Positions 55,758 through 64,000 of a stretch of 64,000 bases of DNA are shown here, piece after piece. This DNA is from Dactylonectria macrodidyma (lineage: Eukaryota; Ascomycota; Sordariomycetes; Hypocreales; Nectriaceae): NCBI GenBank assembly GCA_020744425.1, contig JAGMUV010000005.1, positions 682,001 through 746,000 on the forward strand, in the 5' to 3' direction. The notes beneath the pieces were generated by a model. That model saw only the letters and a program-made list of their open reading frames with translations. It was not told the DNA's origin and ran no database searches. Numbering within the stretch: position 1 is the first letter of the stretch; each line of letters opens with the position of its first letter. A program made the translations under genes and the position numbers.

Positions 55758-58487
55758 ATGACTCAAGTTCGCACCTTTGCTCTTCCCCAGCCTCTAGGGG
55801 AGAGACTTGCCGAGCCGGCTCCTACATCTACTCTCGTCTCCTCCGCCATTCCTCGTTCCTTCCCAGACATCCCCGAACTCCCTCAAACCTCAGCCCGAGA
55901 CTCCTTGACCAAGGTCAACGGCGACTATAAGAGAGTGCCCATGGCTACCTACAACGAGACCAAGAAGGAGGGTGGCATCACATTCTCCGGCCAGGACAAG
56001 CTGCCTAAGCTTCCCATCCCTGACTTGGCCTCCACGTGCCGCACTTACATCGAATCGCTTCGTCCCCTTCAATCACCCCGAGAGCAGGCAGAGACACAGT
56101 ATGCGATAGACGAATTCCTAAAGGGCGAAGGCCATGATTTGCAGGAGAAATTGAAGCAGTACGCTCAGGGAAAGACGAGCTATATCGAGCAGTTTTGTAT
56201 GCGCCATTCGTCTTGATTACCACCTTTCATTGCACGGTTCTCTAACATTTAATACCTAGGGTACGACTCCTATCTCAATTTCGACAACCCCGTCGTGCTC
56301 AATCTAAACCCCTTCTTTCTCCTGGAAGATGACCCGACGCCCGCCCGCAACAACCAGGTGACCCGAGCGGCATCCTTGGTCGTGTCGTCACTCGAGTTCG
56401 TCCGAGCTGTACGCAAGGAAGAGCTTCCCCCGGACAAGATCAAAGGAACTCCCCTCTGCATGTACCAGTTCTCCAGGCTCTTTGGAACGGCCCGAGTACC
56501 CACCGAAGACGGCTGCCAGATTGAGCAGGACCCGGAGTCGAAACACATTGTCATTATGTGCCACGGACAGTTTTACTGGTTTGACGTCCTGGATGACAAC
56601 TCGGACCTCATCATGACAGAGAAGGACATTTCAATAAACCTCCAGACGATCATCGATGACGCAACACAGACCCCCATCCAGGAAGCCGCCAAAGGGGCTC
56701 TAGGCGTCTTGAGTACCGAGAACCGAAAGGTGTGGTCAGGCCTGAGAGATGTCCTGACTCGCGAGCCGACCTCGAACAACGCAGATTCTCTCAGCATTGT
56801 CGACTCTGCCCTCTTCGTCCTCTGCCTCGACTACACCGAGTCCGCGGATGCTGCAGCTCTCTGCCAAAACATGCTGTGTGGAACCAGCGAGGTCGAAAAG
56901 GGTGTCCAAATTGGCACTTGCACGAACCGCTGGTACGACAAGCTTCAAATCATCGTCTGCAAGAATGGAAGTGCTGGAATCAACTTTGAGCACACTGGTG
57001 TGGACGGACACACGGTCCTTAGGTTCGTTAGCGACGTCTACACGGACACTATTCTTCGATTCGCCCGTACCATCAACGGCCAAGCCCCGAGCCTCTGGGC
57101 CTCGACAAGCCCTGACCCCTCCAAGCGAGACCCCGAAAGCTTTGGCGATGTCAACACCACCCCTCGCAAGCTGGAGTGGGACATGATTCCCGAATTGAGC
57201 ATTGCCGTTCGCTTCGCCGAGACCAGACTGGCCGATCTTATTGGACAAAACGAGTTCCAATGCTTGGATTTCGGCCACTACGGCAAGAACTTCATCACGT
57301 CGATGGGGTTCTCGCCCGATGCTTTTGTCCAGATGGCTTTCCAGGCCGCCTACTACGGCCTTTACGGTCGCGTTGAGTGCACCTACGAGCCTGCCATGAC
57401 TAAGGTGTATCTGCACGGCCGGACAGAGGCGATCCGAACCGTCTCCAAGGAGTCGGTCGACTTCGTGCAGGCCTTTTGGTCGGAAAATCCCGCCGAGGCC
57501 AAGATCGAGGCACTGAAGAAGGCCTGCCAGAAGCACGTCGCCAACACACGGCAGTGCCTCAAGGCCGAGGGCTGCGACCGCCACCTGTACGCTCTTCTCT
57601 GCGTCTGGCAACGCAGCATGGACGACGAGCTGGACAGTGGCCTCAGCAGCGCCGGCTACTCCAGCCCGATAGACGGTTACTCGGAGCAGGGTCTCGGCTC
57701 ACCTGTAGGCAGCCCCCCGACCAACGGCGTAATCGGCCCTGGGGACGGCGTTGAGCTCAAGCCATCGCGCGAGCGCGGATACAGCACCAACTCGCGATCG
57801 CGAGACCAGAACCCTCTCCCGCTGATTTTTGCCGATCCGGGCTGGGACAAGCTCAACAACACCATCCTCTCGACGTCCAATTGTGGAAACCCGGCGCTCC
57901 GGCAGTTCGGCTTCGGCCCCACTTCCGGCGACGGGTTCGGCATTGGGTACATCATCAAAGATGATGGTATCTCCATTTGCGTATCTAGCAAGCACCGCCA
58001 GACGGCCCGCTTCGTTGACACGCTCGAGAGCTACCTGCTCGAAATCCGCCGCATCCTGCGCATCAGCAACCGCAAGATGACGGCCGTCAAGTCCAGCCGC
58101 GCCCGCGAGGCCGAGATGGCCATGCACCACGCCAAGCCGGCCAACCGCCTCAAGTCACGCGGTCGACCCATCACTGCCATCGACAACATCCGCTCCAACA
58201 CGGGCACGACGTCTCCCACCAACGAGAGTAGCGCCTTTAGCGAGGACGACGAGATTGGCGGATGTAAGTTTACCACTCCCTCCTCCCTTGGCTTCGCCAG
58301 ATATCAAGACCGTTTTGACTGACTCTTCTCCTTCTTAGATGGTTTCTTCGACGCAGGCATGCTCTTGCAGGCGCTCAAGGCCCGTAGCGTGCAGTTCGAT
58401 GGTGCAGAAACGCGTGCCTCTGAGAGAGCGGCGGTCCAGGCCCGTCGCAGGGACGTAGGCAAGAAGCTAAGATTGATTGACTACTAA
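55758..58487 (+). CDS. Carnitine acyltransferase, cytosolic Yat2/FacC-like
   Basis: Exons are 55758-56196, 56260-58263 and 58339-58487 (introns of 63 and 75 nt), joining to 863 residues. The choline/carnitine acyltransferase fold spans most of the protein. The catalytic His391 is in NFEHTGVDG. NLNPFFLL and the late GFSPDAFVQMAFQAAYYGLYG helix are also family marks. It lacks both a mitochondrial presequence and a C-terminal peroxisomal signal (it ends LIDY), which suggests the cytosolic enzyme that makes acetyl-carnitine from acetyl-CoA for transport into mitochondria during growth on acetate or fatty acids. It is much longer than the about 600-residue animal enzyme: a Ser/Gly-rich insert (about 628-690) and a charged C-terminal tail are extra, as in Yat2. 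Short uORFs precede it. Confidence 0.9.
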
Positions 58488-59408
58488 GCATCGCAGTCAG
58501 CTGTCGTGTGGCGAAGGTAACTGGATAGTTTGTCTCGTCTCTTCTTGTGTTTTTTTTTTTTTTTTTTTTGGCTAGCGAGTCAGTTCGACAGTCCTTGTCT
58601 TCACAGGCGCACACATGTTATCGTAGGAGCTGGAGGGAGGTTCAAGCAGTATTCATCATAGTTCACGGAAAGCGACATAGTTGCGGGATTGGCAAGGTTG
58701 GCGTAGTAAATAGGTGCAATTCAGATATTCGATTCAACTTTGAATCAACCAAGTACTACTGCTTGTTGTTGTATCGAAGGAAGGACCTGAGGGTGTCATT
58801 GCGAGTGGAGCCGAGTAGAGCGCATGGAACTGTACATGGAACAGAGATTAGCCGTCTTACATACTTTCCAGCAACAAGCAATTATAACCTCATCAGCGCA
58901 TGTGAGAGGTGCCGAGTCAGCCACGACGCGTGAGAATTTCTCTGTTGTCCCCTGCAAGAACAATGCAGAGAATATGGTAAAGGTCGGTAGGTTTGCCACT
59001 GTCACGTTCACTTGAGTGAGACTAGATAATTGCGGTGATGAAGATACAATAGGTGGACGCAATCATCGCTCAGATGCTCGCAATCAATAAGTACGTGGGT
59101 AAAAGGGTATACAAGAAGGTACTATATAGGTAAGTTAAATCAAATCATCATGGACCGTCATCTCTCCCGCCGTGTCTCCATCTCCGGGACCATTAAGAGG
59201 GTGTCGAATTCTTGTTGTTTTTATTGTTGCACATTGAAATAAATGAACAAATCCATCCCCCATTATGCGGCGCACAGAATGACAAGATCTCTATCCAACT
59301 CCAGGCCATGATGCAAAGACAAAATTCCGGATGACAACCCAGCAAACGCCTCCCAACGTACCAATGAGCAACCATCCGCGGCCGTCGCTACCAGTATCGC
59401 GTCTTCCT
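58488..59408. other. Convergent 3' spacer
   Basis: A 921-bp gap between the acyltransferase and the membrane sensor; a T22 run lies at about 58549-58570, immediately after the acyltransferase stop region. No gene is seen. Confidence 0.6.
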
Positions 59409-60706
59409 TTAGGCAAGCTCGTGAGTGTCGCCACGGCCGTTGCTGCCAACGGGGTTGGAGGGAGCCTCGTGGATGACGGCCTGCTGAGGCTGGTAGCCGG
59501 GTTGGAAACCGGGCTGCTGGCCAGGGATTTGTTGGTTGTACGAGGGCGAGGGGCTGGTGCTGGACTGAGCCATGCGCGGGTCGACATAGGCGCCGGGTGA
59601 CGAGGGGTTCGTCTGACTGAAGTCGGGGCTTCCAGGCTGGTTGTGGGTGGGATAGAAAGCGGTTTGGTTGTACTGCTGGTTGGGAGTCGAGTAGGCTTGC
59701 TTGGGGTCATAGTAGCCGGCCTGACCCTGGGGCACAGGGTTGTAGCCGTTGGGACCGACACCGGGCTGCTGTTGCATGTTGGGAGCTTGGTAGGCCGGGG
59801 GAGTCGTGTTGGTTGCAGCAGCGGCAGCAGCAGCCTCCTTCTTCTTCTTGCTGCGGAGGCAGAAGAAGATGGCAGCACCGGCGAGGGCGAGGGCTCCAAC
59901 ACCTCCAACAACACCGCCAACGATGGGACCAATCGGGGTTGATGAACCGCCGCCGCCGCCACTGTCGGAAGAGGTTGACGCCGAGGCGCTGGGTCCAGTG
60001 CTGGTAGAATCGGACGGGATGGTCGAGGACGCTGACTCGGTAGATTCGCTGCTAGTGCTGCTCTCAGTGGTGGAGGTGGTCTCGTCCGTGGTGGTGTAGA
60101 CTCGGGCATCGCCTCCCTCGAAGGTAGTGCTGGCCATTTGGGCAGTGGATTTATTGAGGACATTGCACCAGTAGTCAGAGACTCCATTAGCAAAGGAGAT
60201 GGTGTTGCAGTAAGGGGCGGATGTGTCAGTGCTGTTTGTCAGGTTAGCAATGCTCGCGTATTTTGGGGGCATTAGAAGTTGGCGGAAGTAGCTTACCATT
60301 TCAGGGTTAAGACATCTACCTCACAGCCATCATTGCACAGGCTTGAGGAGTAGTAGCCTTCAAAATCGACACAGCTGTATCGGTAATTGCAGATGCCGCT
60401 TTCACAGCAGCCAACATGGCCCTCGTCGCCAGACATGGTGAAGGCGCAGGTGTAGGTGTCATAGCAGGTGTAACCGGCACCTTCACGACCCGAGATAAAA
60501 CCACAGGTGTTGTCGGGGGCGTAGAGCAGGGTGCCCGTGTCGTCCGCTCGCCGCAAGAGATCGTATTCGGGGGCATCTGTAGGCCGAGGGGACACGCCGT
60601 TGTCGGCGAGGGAGACAGCGACAGTGGGCTCAGAGCGAACCAGATGCCTAGCATTGGCGGTGGCGGCCAGAGCCGCGACGGCGACGCAAGAGCCAGAGAC
60701 CTTCAT
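59409..60706 (-). CDS. One-pass cell-surface protein with Cys-rich ectodomain (Mid2/WSC-like layout)
   Basis: Two minus-strand exons, 60706-60297 and 60231-59409, with a 65-nt intron, give 410 residues. There is an N-terminal signal peptide, then a Cys-rich ectodomain of about 130 residues with spaced CGF, YTCYDTYTC, CCESGICNYRYSC and CNDGC pieces. A Ser/Thr-rich stalk follows (about 165-220), likely heavily O-mannosylated. One membrane helix (IVGGVVGGVGALALAGAAIFF) is followed by a KKKK stop-transfer. The cytosolic tail of about 140 residues is Pro/Gln/Tyr-rich. The layout is that of fungal cell-wall stress sensors, but the Cys spacing does not let me call it a WSC domain with certainty. No function is proven. 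Confidence 0.8.
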
Positions 60707-63700
60707 ATTGAACAGTTGCTCGAATCGAACCGGTTCGACTACTAGGGTTTGAATTCGAGGACACGGTCGAAACGTGTGAGAGGCAAAGGGGGGAGTAGAC
60801 AGAGAGGGAAAAGGCGCGGCCCTGGATGCGGCAGCAACGAGTTGGTTATAAGATGGGCAGCGGAGCGGAGAAAGCAGCTAGAGCAACACCAGAGCAGCTA
60901 GAGCAGCAGCAGCAACAGGAGCAGCATCCGACAGAGCATGACCAGGGTCCTTTCAGCCATCACAGGGCCCAGAGCAAGGAGCATGGTCTGGCCTGGCCTC
61001 CCTGGGGCTCGTTCCTCCGGCGTGGGTGTGTTGAGTCTGGCCTGGCAAGCCCTGGGCGCAAAGCGTGCTGCTTGATGCGTGCGGGAGGGCCGTGTGAGTG
61101 CGGTTTAGCTCGTGAGTGGCTGCTCCACCATCGTCCACTCAGCCTTAGACTAAGAGTTTCCTTAGCGGGCATTGAGGCGATTCAACCCCGGTTCCATTGG
61201 GTCTTCAGTCCTCGGGACGCCGGGGTTGGCGGCTGGAGTCGCTGCGCAGTGGATCCAGTCACCCAAGTTGCTCTCCGTTGCTGCCAGTTGATGCAGTCGA
61301 GTCGATAGTGGCTTGCAGAAGCTGAATGGACTGGTTATGGGCGACACTCACTGCCCCTGGCATTTTTGACCGGCTCGACAAGGGCTGACCTGGAATGTCT
61401 CGACGCCTCAAAACAAGCTTCGCGCCTTTCGGCGCCTCTTCACGCCGCTCGCTGCAAGGTGCTATAGAAGAGCGAGCCGGGACTTTGCCATTCCACCATG
61501 GGGGAGTGCTGAATCAGATCTCAACTCCCGTAGAGTCGCGGGTTGTGGTCGACAGAGTTCGACAATGTCAGCCGCGGCCGCCCATGACGCTAGCACTTAC
61601 AGCACAGCAAACGGGCAATACGACTACCTGCTTTTGGCAGTCCAGAGAAGGCTCAGCTAGGCGATCGTCGCTTGATGAGGGAGGGGGGATCCTTTCCTGG
61701 GAAGTCCTGGAGAGGGGTCCGCTCCATCACGCAGGTAATTGCTGAGTACGAAGCCATTCTCAGAGCACTGTGCTGCGCGACAGCATCACCATGGGGCAGC
61801 ACAGTGTGTCTGGTCCGTATGTAATAGCGCCGGACAATCCTCTCTTGGTCCACCCTCTCACCAACACCAATCGTCGACGAGCACGACTTGAGAGAAATTG
61901 ATGAAGCCCGCAAGCCCGCACAGCCCCAAGCTGGGATTCCGGACTCGAAACAAGAGGCCCTAGTACTACCAAGTCGAGGGAGGGCTAGACCCATAAGCTA
62001 GTGGGAAATGGGACACATGGACGGGGCAATTCTCGCCGGAGGGCGGCCAGCGGTTGGTCAACCTGAAGATCCCAAAAATATCCCTGGTCGTTGTCGCCTT
62101 GCTGGGTGTCAGCAATCGTACTTCGGGCTGGCCCAGGTCCGACTTTTTGGCTGTGTGTTTGATTACCAAGGGGAGCAGCGTCGCTGGAAGATGGTCAGAT
62201 TGCTGCTGCTGTGCTTCGTAGGGCGAGAGCTTGTCAGGGTCTTCCCGCCCCCCTCCCGCCCGAGATACCATTTCCCCGAAGACGAATTACACGCAATAAT
62301 AAACATTTTCGTGCTCGTCACCCTGCGAAATGGGTTACGAAGTACTCAGTACCGGCAGTAGTCCAGCTCAGCTGCGCACTTGTTTGCGAGTTTTGTTTGC
62401 GAGGTTGTTTGGTCTTCTCCCGTGCTGACATCTATGATTGATCATAGCTGCGTCACAGCGTTGTAGCTCTACCACCCACATTCAGTCCGGCACACGGTGC
62501 CAACATGGCCAATCCGTTCACACCAGTCACCACAAGGCGGATTGGTGCGAAGTACTTATACGGAAATATACCACGCCGTCGACCGGTCGCTGCAGAAGCC
62601 GTTGTCGACTGTCTCTGAATGGCTTGGGATAGCGCGCCCAAATCCCAGGGCTGTGGAGATGATACCAGCCACTCGGGCTTAGCCTACAGGCGGCTTCGTT
62701 GTGTAAAATTGAGCGGAGAGGGGACGATACGACCCAACGTCAGCAGTAGCAAGGGCCGCCCGCCACGGATCGACCGGTTGTCGGGTCGTTGACTGGCTAT
62801 TGATCCCTCTGTTGAGGTCGGTGAATTGGGCCCACTGCCGCTGTGGCCCTCAATCAGTCAGATTATGGACTCCGTGCAAGAAAGACATTGATGAAGGATG
62901 GTTTTGGCACGGGTTAACAACCTTGGGGTGGATGGGGGTGGATGCCCATCCTCAGCCCTGCTACGGGGCACTCATGGATTTGCTCGTCCAGAGCGTTGCC
63001 TCATAAGGTTACCGGGACAAGGCAAGGTTGTCAGCCTAGCAAGGTCTCATTTTGCCATTTTCCGAAAGGAAGCAGAGAGCACGGGCTTTGTCGAATTATC
63101 GAAAGGTAAATCCCTAGTTGCAGCAGATCTGAAGCGCTGAAGAGTCGTGACAGCTCGTGACAAACATGTCTCTGTTCTGTGCGACACGATGATGAAAAGG
63201 TTTTCGAAACATCTAAATGATGACGCTGACCAATATCCACCGTGTCTGTGCGCTGTCAATAGGCCCGTTCCGCACTGTGCATGATCCAGCTTTCCTCCTC
63301 CACTTTGATGGACTCCGTGACCACTGCACACGTCAGTCAGACCAAGCAGCTGAAGTTTCGAAACCCAAAGACGATGGATCATGCTGGGAGATGTCTCGTC
63401 GGAACGCGTGGACCTCTCAACTACGCAAGTCGCAAGACGATTGATTGAATGTCTCTTTGCTGCCCCAGTCGCCCAGCGAACTGGTGGATCGACATGCCAA
63501 TGACACAACATGTGGATTGGCTAAACCAGGGCCAAGAAAGAGCCCAAACCATTCGCACTTTCGACTACACACGTCAATGACCGACCAGACTTTATCCATA
63601 TATGCCAGGCCACGGAGAAAACAAGAATACGATTGCACTCGATAGGCACCCTAGTTACGTAACCAGCCAGGTTCAGCAGAAGACATTTTTCACCTAATAA

Positions 63701-64000
63701 TTGCGTGCGTTATATAGACTACCTAGAAGTTCAAGGACAAACAAACGGCTCTTCAACGCGTTCCTCTGTTGGGTGTTGAGTGGGTCCCGCGTCTAATCAA
63801 CCACGTCCGCGAGCCAACACTTCCGCCTCGCGTCTATCAAAGTGCACGACAGGACAGGACGAGGTCGTGACGGCTCCCACTTTTAGCAGAAGCATGATGC
63901 TGAGGACAGGTAGATAAAACTCACCTCTACTCGTACACTTGAGCCTCAGTGTCGCTCCCAACTTCCCAGAGCTGTGGAGCAATAGGCCTGCCCAAGCCTC
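60707..64000. other. Right-end spacer, 3.3 kb
   Basis: Upstream region of the membrane-sensor gene up to the window edge. Frames of up to 160 codons on both strands overlap each other and show no motifs. A short direct repeat (AGCAGCTAGAGCA) occurs twice near 60875-60905. No RNA gene is recognised. Confidence 0.5.

Noticed and set aside
1..64000. CRISPR arrays, phage-like genes, secondary-metabolite cluster
   Set aside because: No spaced repeats, no prokaryotic gene style, and no polyketide, peptide or terpene synthase was seen; the SDR, hydrolase and MFS genes are widely separated by housekeeping genes.

Overview
This is a 64 kb stretch of nuclear DNA from a filamentous ascomycete. The evidence is short introns (about 47-88 nt, one of 136 nt) with GT..AG ends and CTAAC/CTGAC-type branch sites, compact single genes without operons, and long pyrimidine-rich leaders. 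The gene set (Sey1, Yme2, a cupin-type CENP-C, kinesin-8, Emi1-like, 2EXR, dienelactone hydrolase, DHA2-type MFS) points to Pezizomycotina, probably Sordariomycetes; the class is an inference.

Left part (1-13.2 kb): the 3' end of an OPT-family transporter; a 2.8 kb spacer with no gene; a secreted, Kex2-type cysteine-rich protein gene interrupted by an in-frame TAG; an unrecognised proline-rich protein; a short-chain dehydrogenase/reductase with an inverted repeat in its upstream region; and a kinesin-8 motor gene with four exons.

Middle (13.2-45 kb): two long non-coding spacers (about 4.4 and 4.7 kb) flank a Sugar_tr-type MFS transporter and carry short AT-rich elements with terminal inverted repeats. 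Then come an EF-hand MscS-type channel, a six-exon dienelactone hydrolase, Sey1 (ER fusion GTPase), RNase H2 subunit A, the kinetochore protein CENP-C/Mif2, Yme2 (inner mitochondrial membrane), an Emi1-like twin CX9C protein and a cytosolic Hsp70.

Right part (45-64 kb): a 2EXR protein, a seven-exon DHA2-type MFS exporter, a Yat2/FacC-like carnitine acyltransferase and a one-pass cell-wall-sensor-like membrane protein, separated by spacers of 0.6-4.2 kb. The last 3.3 kb holds no gene I can support.

Most genes are independent housekeeping or transport functions. I see no biosynthetic cluster, CRISPR array, phage-like unit or RNA gene. The most noteworthy material is a family of MITE-like elements (four copies plus a relic), a second TA-flanked MITE, the interrupted secreted-protein gene, an inverted repeat upstream of the SDR gene, and a regular array of AT-hooks in CENP-C. 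I did not find a convincing new multi-gene system.
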